From positions 1 through 50,779 of the forward strand of contig CACZCX010000007.1 of assembly GCA_902779875.1 (NCBI GenBank): a DNA stretch of 50,779 nucleotides, in the 5' to 3' direction. The notes under the pieces were generated by a model that was not told the origin of the DNA, searched no databases, and saw only the letters and a list, made by a program, of their open reading frames with translations. Below are positions 29,465-37,917 of this stretch, one piece after another (the first letter of the stretch is position 1; each line of letters starts with the position of its first letter). Source of the stretch: an uncultured Bacteroidales bacterium. GTDB taxonomy: Bacteria; Bacteroidota; Bacteroidia; Bacteroidales; Bacteroidaceae. The position numbers were made by a program, and so were the translations under genes.

Positions 29465-30156
29465 TACCAGGTGAATTTGATATGATTGTCCTTTCGCTCC
29501 TTGTGTTTCCAGTAGAGCATGACCAGGAATCCGGCCAGCATACCGCCCAGATGGGCAAAGTGGGCCACGTTGTCGGCTACGCTGTTTCTCAGTCCGAGCG
29601 CAAGCTCCAGTACCACATATCCTACTACCAGCCACTTGGCCTTGATGGGGAACGGGAAGGGTATGATAAAGAGCTGGTTGTCAGGGAACGTCATTCCGTA
29701 ACCGAGCAGTATTCCGTATACGGCACCCGATGCACCCACGGTAAGTATCTGGTCAAGGAACTGTGCCATGGGGATTGTAAGACCGTTTCCTATCGCCACA
29801 ACCTCATAATGCGAGTAAACGAGGGCCCAGTGTACGAACTGGCAGAGTTCCTGTGTGAGGCCTGCGCCAATTCCGCAGATGAGATAGAATATGAGGAACT
29901 TTTTTGAACCCCATTGGAATTCCATGATACGGCCGAACATCCATACGGCGAACATGTTGAAGAATATATGCTGGAACCCCTCGTGGAGGAACAGGTAAGT
30001 GACAAGTTGCCAAATCCTGAATCCCGGTGCAAGCACAAAATGCAGGCCCAGAAGCTTATGCAGGTCTATGCCGTATTTGGTAAGCGCCATGGTCGCCATC
30101 CAACAGAGGACGTTGATGATGAGCAGGTTCTTTGTAACCGGTGGGAGTTTATTCAT
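29464..30156 (-). CDS. Rhomboid family intramembrane serine protease
   Basis: A 230-residue six-helix protease of the inner membrane. It has the expected signatures: helix-2 FLHEGFQHIFFNMF, catalytic Ser in VGASGAVYGIL, and catalytic His in VAHFAHLGGMLAGF. Rhomboids cleave single-pass membrane proteins inside the bilayer; substrates cannot be predicted. It heads a coupled operon with a second, degenerate rhomboid and an EEP-family hydrolase. Its promoter at 30189-30196 overlaps closely with that of divergent argS. Confidence 0.93.
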   Translation of the reverse strand: MNKLPPVTKNLLIINVLCWMATMALTKYGIDLHKLLGLHFVLAPGFRIWQLVTYLFLHEGFQHIFFNMFAVWMFGRIMEFQWGSKKFLIFYLICGIGAGLTQELCQFVHWALVYSHYEVVAIGNGLTIPMAQFLDQILTVGASGAVYGILLGYGMTFPDNQLFIIPFPFPIKAKWLVVGYVVLELALGLRNSVADNVAHFAHLGGMLAGFLVMLYWKHKERKDNHIKFTW

Positions 30157-30188
30157 AATCTAAATATAAACTAATGAGTAGTGAGCCG

Positions 30189-30196
30189 CAAAAGTA
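30189..30196 (-). promoter_or_regulatory. -7 box of the rhomboid operon
   Basis: On the minus strand TACTTTTG matches TAnnTTTG. It lies 13 bases from the argS -7 box on the other strand, so the two promoters must compete for the same DNA. Confidence 0.55.
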
Positions 30197-30209
30197 GCCA
30201 TTTTTTCAG

Positions 30210-30217
30210 TAACTTTG
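30210..30217 (+). promoter_or_regulatory. -7 box of argS
   Basis: TAACTTTG matches TAnnTTTG, 19 bases before the argS ATG, giving a very short leader. Confidence 0.6.
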
Positions 30218-30236
30218 CGGTCCATAAAGCAATTAT

Positions 30237-32066
30237 ATGAAAATAGAGACTTTGGTAGCAGAGAAGACCGTTCTGGCCATAAAGGCACTTTACGGTCAGG
30301 AGATAGAGGCCTCATCGGTCCAGGTGCAGAAGACTAAGCGTGAATTCGAGGGTCATCTCACTATTGTGGTGTTCCCTTACCTCAAGATGTCCCGCAAGGG
30401 TCCCGAGCAGACGGCCGGCGAGATAGGAACATGGCTTAGGGACAAAGTTGACGAGATAAGTTCATACAATGTCATCAAGGGTTTCCTGAACCTGACCATC
30501 TCAACGACAGCATGGGTCGATATGCTCAACGGTATAAACAATGATCCTGAGTTCGGCTTCCGCAAGGCTGCCGCTGACTCCCCGCTGGTCATGATTGAGT
30601 ATTCCAGCCCCAACACCAACAAGCCCCTCCATCTTGGACATGTGCGTAACAACCTGCTTGGCGGCGCACTCTCCAATATCATGGCTGCCAACGGCTACAA
30701 GGTGGTCAAGACCAATATAGTCAACGACCGCGGCATACATATATGCAAGTCCATGCTGGCATGGCTCAAGTGGGGTAACGGCGCAACACCCGAATCCACC
30801 GGTAAAAAGGGCGATCACCTTATCGGTGACTACTATGTTGAGTTCGATAAGCACTTCCGCGCCGAGGTCAAGAGCCTGCTTCCGGCCAATTATGCGGAGC
30901 TTGACGAGAAGGCTCAGGAGGAGGCCAAGGCCAAGGCTGAGAAGGAGTCACCTCTCATGCAGGAGGCTCACGCCATGCTGGTCAAGTGGGAGGCCGGTGA
31001 CCCCGAGGTACGTGCCCTTTGGGAGCGTATGAACAACTGGGTATATGCCGGTTTTGACGAGACATACCGTCGTCTGGGCGTAAGCTTTGACAAGATATAC
31101 TATGAGTCACAGACCTATCTTGAGGGTAAGAAAACCGTGATGGAGGGTCTTGAGAAAGGCCTGTTCTTCCGTAAGGAGGACGGCTCCGTATGGGCTGACC
31201 TGACCGAGAACGGACTGGACCAGAAACTGCTTCTGCGCAGTGACGGTACATCGGTCTATATGACTCAGGATATAGGTACCGCTCAGCTCCGTTTCCGTGA
31301 TTTCCCTATTGACCGTATGATTTACGTGGTCGGAAACGAGCAGAACTACCACTTCCAAGTTCTCTCCATACTGCTTGACCGTCTCGGTTTCAAGTGGGGC
31401 AAGGATCTGGTACACTTCTCTTACGGAATGGTGGAGCTCCCCGAGGGCAAGATGAAGAGCCGCGAGGGTACCGTTGTCGATGCCGACGACCTTATGGACG
31501 AGATGATCGATACCGCTCGCGCCACATCGGCCGAGCTGGGCAAGCTTGACGGCCTGAGCAAGGAGGAGACCGATGAGATCATGCGCGTAGTAGGTCTGGG
31601 CGCCCTCAAGTATTTTATCCTTAAGGTCGATGCCCGCAAGAACATGACATTCAATCCTAAGGAATCAATCGATTTCAACGGCAATACAGGTCCTTTCATC
31701 CAGTACACCTACGCACGTATCCGCTCGATCATGCGTAAGGCTGCCGATGAGGGAATCAAGCTCGATACACGTCTCTACTCTGATGACAACTCTCAGATAT
31801 CGGAGAAAGAGATAGGACTCATCCAGATGCTCAACGGTTTCCAGGATGTGGTACGTCAGGCAGCCGATGACTACAACCCGTCAGTCATTGCAAACTACTG
31901 CTACGACCTGGCCAAGGAGTTCAACCAGTTCTACCATGATTTCAGCATCATGCACGAACCTAGCCGCGTTCTAAAGATGTTCCGTCTGGTTCTGGCCCAG
32001 AACGTCGGAAAGATCCTCAAACTCGGCACCGGCCTGTTGGGCATCGAACTCCCGGAGAGGATGTAA
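30237..32066 (+). CDS. argS: Arginyl-tRNA synthetase
   Basis: A 609-residue class I aminoacyl-tRNA synthetase that charges tRNA-Arg. The N-terminal tRNA-recognition domain (about 1-110) is followed by the catalytic fold with the HIGH-type HLGHVRNN at 132-139 and the second signature KMKSREG at 405-411, then the helical anticodon-binding domain ending ELPERM. An insertion rich in Lys/Glu/Ala lies at about 220-245. The gene is 1 base from the RNase H gene and heads a three-gene + strand unit. Its cognate tRNA-Arg(CCU) is about 13.5 kb away with no linkage implied. Confidence 0.97.
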   Translation: MKIETLVAEKTVLAIKALYGQEIEASSVQVQKTKREFEGHLTIVVFPYLKMSRKGPEQTAGEIGTWLRDKVDEISSYNVIKGFLNLTISTTAWVDMLNGINNDPEFGFRKAAADSPLVMIEYSSPNTNKPLHLGHVRNNLLGGALSNIMAANGYKVVKTNIVNDRGIHICKSMLAWLKWGNGATPESTGKKGDHLIGDYYVEFDKHFRAEVKSLLPANYAELDEKAQEEAKAKAEKESPLMQEAHAMLVKWEAGDPEVRALWERMNNWVYAGFDETYRRLGVSFDKIYYESQTYLEGKKTVMEGLEKGLFFRKEDGSVWADLTENGLDQKLLLRSDGTSVYMTQDIGTAQLRFRDFPIDRMIYVVGNEQNYHFQVLSILLDRLGFKWGKDLVHFSYGMVELPEGKMKSREGTVVDADDLMDEMIDTARATSAELGKLDGLSKEETDEIMRVVGLGALKYFILKVDARKNMTFNPKESIDFNGNTGPFIQYTYARIRSIMRKAADEGIKLDTRLYSDDNSQISEKEIGLIQMLNGFQDVVRQAADDYNPSVIANYCYDLAKEFNQFYHDFSIMHEPSRVLKMFRLVLAQNVGKILKLGTGLLGIELPERM

Positions 32067-32067
32067 A

Positions 32068-32700
32068 ATGGCACAAAAGTATTACGTAGTCTGGATAGGT
32101 CTGAATCCCGGAGTTTATGACTCCTGGGAGGCCTGCAAACAGCAGGTGGAAGGCTGGAAAGGCGCCGTGTACAAAGCTTTCGATACCAGAGAGGAGGCTG
32201 AGAATGCCATAAACATGCCTCCCGAGAACTTTATTGAGAAGAAGGCTCCGGCAGCCACCGGCGGACGTAAGAAACAACCTAAACCCCTGCCGCCTGAGGT
32301 ATGCCTCCAGGCTCTGGCGGTCGATGCCGCCTGCAGCGGAAACCCCGGCCCCATGGAATACCGTGCGGTCTATCTGGGTGACATGGAGGAGAAATTCCAT
32401 TTCGGTCCCATAACCGGAACCAACAACATAGGCGAGTTCCTTGCCATTGTCCATGCACTGGCACTCTATAAGAGCCGCGGGCTGGACTGGCCTCTCTACA
32501 GCGACAGCCGGAACGCCATAGACTGGGTACGCCTTAAGAAGTGCCGTACCAAGCTGGAGCGTACCCCTGAGACCGAAGCTGTGTTCCAGAGGATAGAGAG
32601 CGCCGAGCGATGGCTCAGGGAGAACACCTACAGGAACGTGATCATCAAATGGGATACAAAGAAGTGGGGCGAGATTCCCGCTGACTTCGGCCGAAAATAA
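32068..32700 (+). CDS. Ribonuclease H with N-terminal viroplasmin domain
   Basis: A 210-residue protein that should remove RNA from RNA-DNA hybrids. The first about 48 residues are a viroplasmin/caulimovirus-type nucleic-acid-binding module (YYVVWIGLNPGVYDSWEAC...F.T.EEAENAI), which many RNases HI use to bind duplexes. After a basic linker comes the RNase H fold with acidic residues in AVDAACSGNPG, NNIGEFLAI, LYSDSRNAI and the terminal IKWDTKKWGEIPADFGR. The viroplasmin form is usual in Bacteroidetes. It is co-transcribed with argS (1-base gap) and the following sulfatase-type gene (15-base gap). Confidence 0.9.
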   Translation: MAQKYYVVWIGLNPGVYDSWEACKQQVEGWKGAVYKAFDTREEAENAINMPPENFIEKKAPAATGGRKKQPKPLPPEVCLQALAVDAACSGNPGPMEYRAVYLGDMEEKFHFGPITGTNNIGEFLAIVHALALYKSRGLDWPLYSDSRNAIDWVRLKKCRTKLERTPETEAVFQRIESAERWLRENTYRNVIIKWDTKKWGEIPADFGRK

Positions 32701-32715
32701 CAAGACGACGCGACG

Positions 32716-34563
32716 ATGGAGAGCAACATAAGCAACAAAGGCAGACTGACCACACTGTTCATGCACTATTTCGGTGCGGTCCTGCTGTTCATGCTTGAGA
32801 AACCGCTCTTCATGGTTTTTGCCGGCGGCCTCAGACATCACTACAGCATAAAGGAGTGGATCCTGGTCATTTGGCACGGTATCCCCATAGACCTCTCCGT
32901 GGCAGGTTACATTACACTCTTTCCGCTGCTGGTCATACTGACCGGTATCTGGATACAGTCTCTCCCCGTAAAACGTGTCATTCAGGTATATGACGGCTTG
33001 ATGGCGCTCCTGCTCTCATCCATATTCGTGGGTGACGCCGCCCTCTATCCCTTCTGGGGTTTCAAACTCGATGCATCCGTGCTGTTCTACCTCAAGACCC
33101 CAAAGGAGGCGGTTGCCAGTGTATCACCCTGGATGGTGGTGATAGGTATTGCGGCCATCCTGCTCGTGACATGGATAATCTACAAGGTGCTCTCGAGCGC
33201 CGTCCGTCCGGCCGGTATTCCCTATAACAAGGTCCTGATGCGTGTGCCTGTCACACTCATGCACATAGCTCTCTTTGCACCTCTGCTGCTGGCTATCCGC
33301 GGTGGCGTGAGCGAATCGACCATGAACGTGGGTCATGCCTATTTTACATCTGACCAGTTCCTGAACCACTCGGCCGTGAATCCGGGATTCAGCCTCCTGA
33401 GTTCCATAAGCAAGACTTCCGATTACTCCGAGTGGTACGATTATCTTGATGAGGAGAGGCGCAGCGAGGTGTTCCAGGGCCTTTATGACACATCGGAATC
33501 GATTAACGATACGCTGCTCAACACCACACGTCCCAATGTGATGATACTGGTCATGGAGGGCATGGGCGGTGATTTTGTCAATGCCATAAGCGGCATGAAG
33601 GATGTGACACCCAATCTGGACAGCCTTATAAAGGAGAGCGTGTTCTTCAGTAACTGCTATGCAGGCAGTTTCCGTACCGACCGCGGCCTGGTATGTGTCA
33701 TGAACGGCCATCCCGGACTCCCCAAGACCTCCATCATGAAACTGCCCGTCAAGAGTGCCGCCCTGCCGTCGATACCCGGTAAACTGGTGGAGCAGGGGTA
33801 CACCACATACTTTACCTATGGAGGTGACATAAACTTCACGAACATGAACAGCTGGCTCTATCAGGCCGGATTCAGGAACGTGACATCGGGCGCGGATTTC
33901 ACCGCATCGGAACGTCACACCAATGCCTGGGGCGTGAATGACGACATTACATTCAGCCATCTGCTTGAGGAGGTCAGGGAGTGCAGCGACTCGCTTTGGT
34001 TCAAGGCATTCCTGAGCCTGAGCAGCCATGAGCCCTTTGAGGTTCCATACCATAGGTTTGATGACAAGATAACCAATTCGTTTGCCTATACCGACAGCTG
34101 TCTGGGTGCTTTCGTGGACAGCCTGCGTTGCCTGCCCGTATGGGATAACCTGCTGCTTGTCATAACACCCGACCATGGATTCCGATATCCTCAGCAGGGA
34201 CTCTCCTTTGATCCGCACGTTCATCACATACCCGTCCTATGGCTGGGCGGAGCGGTTCGTGAACCACGCGTAATTGACCGTTTCACCGCACAATCCGATA
34301 TGGCTGCCACTATCCTGGCGCAGATGGGTATCAGCACATCCGAGTTCAGGTTCAGCCGTAACGTGTTCTCGGATTCCTACCGTTATCCGTTCTCCTTCTA
34401 TACCTTCTCCAACGGATTCTGTTTCATGGACAGCACAGGTGTGACGCTGTACGACCATGACGCGTCGTCCTGTCTTATCAATGATTCATACGGATCACAG
34501 GAACGTCTGGACCGTGGAAAGGCTATCGTCCAGACTCTGTATGATGATTTGGAGGAGCGCTAG
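32716..34563 (+). CDS. LtaS-like sulfatase/phosphotransferase-superfamily membrane protein
   Basis: A 615-residue inner-membrane enzyme with about five N-terminal membrane segments (to about residue 195) and a periplasmic alkaline-phosphatase-superfamily domain. The likely metal ligand is Glu281 in LVMEGMGG, the nucleophile is Thr321 in SFRTDRG and the C-terminal metal site is TPDHGFRYP. LtaS-type enzymes move phosphoglycerol or phosphoethanolamine groups onto lipids or glycans. In a Gram-negative bacterium the natural guess is decoration of lipid A, LPS or a periplasmic glycan, but the substrate is unknown. It faces the acyltransferase gene tail to tail with 2 bases between. A paralogue with Ser as nucleophile is at 41040-42983. 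Confidence 0.85.
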   Translation: MESNISNKGRLTTLFMHYFGAVLLFMLEKPLFMVFAGGLRHHYSIKEWILVIWHGIPIDLSVAGYITLFPLLVILTGIWIQSLPVKRVIQVYDGLMALLLSSIFVGDAALYPFWGFKLDASVLFYLKTPKEAVASVSPWMVVIGIAAILLVTWIIYKVLSSAVRPAGIPYNKVLMRVPVTLMHIALFAPLLLAIRGGVSESTMNVGHAYFTSDQFLNHSAVNPGFSLLSSISKTSDYSEWYDYLDEERRSEVFQGLYDTSESINDTLLNTTRPNVMILVMEGMGGDFVNAISGMKDVTPNLDSLIKESVFFSNCYAGSFRTDRGLVCVMNGHPGLPKTSIMKLPVKSAALPSIPGKLVEQGYTTYFTYGGDINFTNMNSWLYQAGFRNVTSGADFTASERHTNAWGVNDDITFSHLLEEVRECSDSLWFKAFLSLSSHEPFEVPYHRFDDKITNSFAYTDSCLGAFVDSLRCLPVWDNLLLVITPDHGFRYPQQGLSFDPHVHHIPVLWLGGAVREPRVIDRFTAQSDMAATILAQMGISTSEFRFSRNVFSDSYRYPFSFYTFSNGFCFMDSTGVTLYDHDASSCLINDSYGSQERLDRGKAIVQTLYDDLEER

Positions 34564-34565
34564 GG

Positions 34566-35519
34566 TCAGTTCTCCTCAAGAAGATGTTTGCGGTCGGCTG
34601 TAGGGTGCTTGGCCAGCCATCTCTGATATCCCTCCCAGGTACGTTTCCAACGGTTGTGGGTCCACAGCCAGAGATAAGGACACTCACGTATGTTCTCTTC
34701 GAGCATACGCATGTATTTCTCCGTCACCGCGAACTCGGGGAGGTCAGCCGTATGATTGTACATGAGCTGCATGTCGCAACGGTAATAACCGCGGCGCTTG
34801 CGGGTCACATGAAGGTACCATACGCCGGTATCCATCTTGCGTGATATACGTTCTGAACCGGTAAATACGGGTGTTTTGCGGTTCATGAACTCAGTCCAGT
34901 AGTGTATGTTCCACCACATGGGTACCTGGTCAGCTATCATACCTACAAGGAAAACCTTGCCGTCTCTACGGAATTCCACCAGACGACGCATTACATGCTC
35001 CATTGGTATGCTCTGTGTGCCGAACCTGCTGCGCAGCTTGAGCATGAGCAGGTCCATGGTCTCGTTCTCGAGTTTGTGGTATACCTGGCATCCGGCGGCT
35101 TTCTCCATGTCGTTGAAGTAGAGGTTGAGTGATGATATCCACTCCCAGTTGCCGGTATGTCCCAGGTAGAATATCTGCGACTGGCCTTTGGCGGCTTCCT
35201 CCCTCACCTTCTCGTAACCCGTTATCTCCATGTGACGCATGATCCAGCGGGGACTGGCCGACGCATTCTTGAGCCCCTCCATGACCTGGCATGCGAACTG
35301 GTAGTAGAATTGGCGTTCGGTACGTCTGAGCCACCTCTTGTCCTTATCGGGGAACGAGAGTTCCAGGTTCTTCCGTACTATCTTGTGCCTGTACCTGAGC
35401 GGTGGGCATATGAACATTATGAGCCATACTATGTCCGAGAAGAGATACAGTACGGGCAGCGGGAGCAGTGATATGACCCAGATAAGCGCGTACAGGATGT
35501 TTGCCAGGATCTTACTCAT
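34566..35519 (-). CDS. LpxL/HtrB-like lipid acyltransferase
   Basis: A 317-residue inner-membrane acyltransferase of the lysophospholipid/lauroyl acyltransferase family, probably adding the late acyl chain(s) of lipid A. An N-terminal membrane segment (about 5-35) is followed by the catalytic HX4E motif GHTGNWEW and the downstream MIADQVP and PVFTGSERIS blocks. The frame is open 16 codons further upstream, but this would overlap the PAP2 gene; the ATG at 35517-35519 lies 2 bases after that stop. It is the third gene of an operon with a PAP2 phosphatase and a barrel-like protein, consistent with a lipid A or outer-membrane lipid role. Confidence 0.87.
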   Translation of the reverse strand: MSKILANILYALIWVISLLPLPVLYLFSDIVWLIMFICPPLRYRHKIVRKNLELSFPDKDKRWLRRTERQFYYQFACQVMEGLKNASASPRWIMRHMEITGYEKVREEAAKGQSQIFYLGHTGNWEWISSLNLYFNDMEKAAGCQVYHKLENETMDLLMLKLRSRFGTQSIPMEHVMRRLVEFRRDGKVFLVGMIADQVPMWWNIHYWTEFMNRKTPVFTGSERISRKMDTGVWYLHVTRKRRGYYRCDMQLMYNHTADLPEFAVTEKYMRMLEENIRECPYLWLWTHNRWKRTWEGYQRWLAKHPTADRKHLLEEN

Positions 35520-35521
35520 AT

Positions 35522-36793
35522 CTAGAACGTATAGTTGAAACAGGCTCCCAGCACGAGGGAGCGCCAAACCTTGTCGTAATAATCAAGACCGCAGTGGGCC
35601 GATACGCTCGAGAACTGTGACGTCCTGACTGTCATGCCCAGGTTTCCGTAGCAGTGCTGTCCGTCGGGAATTTTCCATTCCACCGGCTGATTCTGCGCGT
35701 CAAGGAAACTGTAACTGTTGGTTGTGGGCGAATAACCGGCTATGAACTGGCCGTTGAACGTAACCCTGTTCACTACGGGGATATCGAACCCGAAACCTGC
35801 TCCTACGGTATATACATCGGCCACGCTGCCTGCGGGCGGGAGGAATATGTCCTGTTCACCGGTCCATTTCATCTGGGTGAGCCCCACGCGTATGACTGCA
35901 CCTATGTACCAGGGCATGTAGGAGGCATCGAAACCTATCGATGTGGCTGGGCGTGCGTTGGGATTGCCGTATCCGCCGGAACAGAATACGTCCGAGCCCA
36001 GGCTGTAGTCTGAATAGAGTCCGAATCTCCAGGTGGGCATGTCATTTATGTCATTCACCACTATGGGCTTTCTCAGACGGTTGTCTCCGAACAGTATGTC
36101 GGTGAGTTCATAAGCAAGTTCTGTCGATACTATACCGATGGCAGCTCCACCCAGTACATCGGAACACCAGTGGCGGTTGGCTATGACGCGGAACAGCGCT
36201 GTGGTGCCGGCCAGACCGTAACCGGCCAGTCCGATCCATTCATGACCTGTCTGTCCGTACTCCTTGTAGAGCATATGGGCGCACATGAATGACGTGGCGG
36301 TATGACCTGAGGGGTAGGAGTTATGGGCTCTTCCGTCGGGGCGTTCCCTCTTGATGGTAGTCTTTATGATATGCGTGAAAGCGGTCTGCAAGACTACGGC
36401 GGTTCCATCGGCCGTCAGCATGCGGGGCCAGTCGCTGCGTCCCTCCATTCCGCCAGCCTTCAGGGCGAGCATGATCACTGCAGGTGAGTACTGCATGTAA
36501 TCGGCGGCGTTGTACATGGTGGGTGAGGTGATGCTCCCCTGTTTGACTATACGCTTGTCCAGGTAGTTGTCATTGATGAGAAAACTGGTGGCGAGCATAC
36601 CCATGGGCATGAGCGTGCGGCTGGTGAACGTGTTCGGCTTGTAGGCTATACTGCCGGAATCCCTGCCGATTGATATGTTTTGGGCGTAGTCAATCTCACG
36701 CAACGGCTTATAGGGCTTGAAAGGATTTGTTCCCCATATGGATCCCGATGACGGAATCAGAGTGGCCAACAGTATGTAGATGACTTTCTTCAT
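35522..36793 (-). CDS. PAP2-family phosphatase with C-terminal barrel-like region
   Basis: A 423-residue protein with a signal-like N-terminus (MKKVIYILLATLIPSSGS). Residues of about 50-235 contain the three PAP2 motifs: KTTIKRERPDG (KX6RP), YPSGHTA and RVIANRHWCSDVLGG. This class dephosphorylates undecaprenyl-PP, phosphatidic acid or lipid A. Residues of about 250-423 are alternating beta strands ending in an aromatic residue (FNYTF), as in outer-membrane barrels, so the protein may be anchored in the outer membrane or the barrel may be periplasmic. Start and stop overlap or adjoin neighbours (4-base ATGA overlap upstream, 2-base gap downstream). A lipid A phosphatase of the LpxE/LpxF kind is one possibility. 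Confidence 0.83.
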   Translation of the reverse strand: MKKVIYILLATLIPSSGSIWGTNPFKPYKPLREIDYAQNISIGRDSGSIAYKPNTFTSRTLMPMGMLATSFLINDNYLDKRIVKQGSITSPTMYNAADYMQYSPAVIMLALKAGGMEGRSDWPRMLTADGTAVVLQTAFTHIIKTTIKRERPDGRAHNSYPSGHTATSFMCAHMLYKEYGQTGHEWIGLAGYGLAGTTALFRVIANRHWCSDVLGGAAIGIVSTELAYELTDILFGDNRLRKPIVVNDINDMPTWRFGLYSDYSLGSDVFCSGGYGNPNARPATSIGFDASYMPWYIGAVIRVGLTQMKWTGEQDIFLPPAGSVADVYTVGAGFGFDIPVVNRVTFNGQFIAGYSPTTNSYSFLDAQNQPVEWKIPDGQHCYGNLGMTVRTSQFSSVSAHCGLDYYDKVWRSLVLGACFNYTF

Positions 36794-37836
36794 TGGGGCT
36801 CGGATTGGGCTTGCTTGTAATATCCTATTCTGTACCTCACGGTTATGAGCTGCTGGTTATGTATGGGAGCGGATGGAGTGTGGTGTATGTTCCAGCGGAA
36901 CCCTATCTCCACATTCCGGTCTGCGACGAACGTTAATCCCAGCTCTGTACGGTTGTATGACGAGTGCTTGTAGAACGGGTCGCTGCGGTGCAGTGCCAAA
37001 CCGGCTTCGGGGTCGTTCCAGAAAGCCTGCTCCGAATTTGCGGCATAGACGGTATGCTTTACGTCCAGGAATCTCCATCTTAACTGAACATCGCCCAGAA
37101 ATCCGGACGTATTGTACCACTTGCTTTCATTCTGGCGGCAGCGTGTATGGTCAAGCAGCAGGCCTGCATGGGCTTTAATGCAGAGGTCTTTCATGATGAG
37201 CCCCGACAGGTCTACCGATAGGTAGGGGTTAAGCTGCATCTTGTCATAGATATAATGACCGGGCTGTTTGGGCTTGGCAAAATGGGTCATGGATGCAAAC
37301 CATCCGGCGCCCACGCGGCCTACTCCGATGTAACCGTCCCATATTATGCGGAATGCCTCACGCCTGGTGTCGGACTGACGGCTGAACCAGTTGCAGTAGA
37401 GTTCGCTCTGTATCCACTTGCCGTTGTACTGTATGAGGGTCCCGCCTATGACCGGCTCAAAAAACGCGATGGAATCGTAAAGAAATGCATCAGGGAGCTG
37501 ACGCTGCAGGTTGCCGCGGGGTATGAATCCGAATGACGTGGACCATTTGTCACCCATATAGCTGTAATAACAGATCACGTCGGGCTTGATTATGCTGTCA
37601 CTGCCAAATTCCCATATTTTGGACAGTCCACCCATAATCCGGTGCTTCCCGTAGTCAAAGCCCACCTCAGGCATAATGCGTATGCCGTATATGGTCTGCG
37701 GAGTCATATCGGCTTTGTACTCCCTGTTGTCAAACAGACCGTCAACTGCGACCGATGCGCTGAAAGCCTGGCTGTAACTCTCCTGGCACAGGATTGTAAA
37801 CAACAGAGTTATAAAGATTTTTGAGCGGGCTGCCAT
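36790..37836 (-). CDS. Predicted outer-membrane beta-barrel protein of unknown function
   Basis: A 348-residue secreted protein with a signal peptide (MAARSKIFITLLFTILCQESYSQ) and a body of alternating hydrophobic/aromatic beta strands (for example VDGLFDNREYKAD, YGIRIMPEVGFDYGKHRIMGG, RNVEIGFRWNIHHTP). This suggests an outer-membrane barrel or porin-like protein. No family is recognised. The frame is open to 37863, but the promoter box at 37863-37870 rules out a start there, so the ATG at 37834-37836 is used. It heads the operon with PAP2 and the acyltransferase (4-base overlap), so a role with outer-membrane lipids is inferred from context only. Confidence 0.75.
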   Translation of the reverse strand: MAARSKIFITLLFTILCQESYSQAFSASVAVDGLFDNREYKADMTPQTIYGIRIMPEVGFDYGKHRIMGGLSKIWEFGSDSIIKPDVICYYSYMGDKWSTSFGFIPRGNLQRQLPDAFLYDSIAFFEPVIGGTLIQYNGKWIQSELYCNWFSRQSDTRREAFRIIWDGYIGVGRVGAGWFASMTHFAKPKQPGHYIYDKMQLNPYLSVDLSGLIMKDLCIKAHAGLLLDHTRCRQNESKWYNTSGFLGDVQLRWRFLDVKHTVYAANSEQAFWNDPEAGLALHRSDPFYKHSSYNRTELGLTFVADRNVEIGFRWNIHHTPSAPIHNQQLITVRYRIGYYKQAQSEPQ

Positions 37837-37862
37837 GTGCTGAAAACTTGTTAACAGGTGCA

Positions 37863-37870
37863 CAAAGATA
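37863..37870 (-). promoter_or_regulatory. -7 box of the barrel/PAP2/acyltransferase operon
   Basis: On the minus strand TATCTTTG matches TAnnTTTG, 26 bases before the chosen ATG. It faces the exporter promoter 15 bases away. Confidence 0.65.
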
Positions 37871-37884
37871 CCTAATAAAATTCG

Positions 37885-37892
37885 TATCTTCG
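37885..37892 (+). promoter_or_regulatory. -7 box of the MsbA-like exporter gene
   Basis: TATCTTCG, one base from TAnnTTTG, lies 25 bases before the ATG. The same variant is used at the tRNA-Arg gene. Confidence 0.5.
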
Positions 37893-37917
37893 CGAATCAA
37901 ATCAATGCATTCGCTTC

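Noticed and set aside
29465-29635. Upstream extension of the second rhomboid
   Set aside because: It lies antiparallel-free within the preceding rhomboid gene in another frame; homology begins at the overlapping ATG.
32017-32877. Minus-strand frame of 286 codons across argS, RNase H and LtaS-like genes
   Set aside because: It spans three well-supported genes antisense and has no recognisable protein features.
33124-34227. Long minus-strand frame (367 codons) opposite the LtaS-like gene
   Set aside because: It mirrors the third-position bias of the real gene and has no signal peptide, domain or promoter; the + strand protein has catalytic motifs.
35520-35567. Upstream extension of the acyltransferase
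   Set aside because: It would overlap the PAP2 gene by 46 bases; the 2-base spacing of the later ATG fits the operon better.
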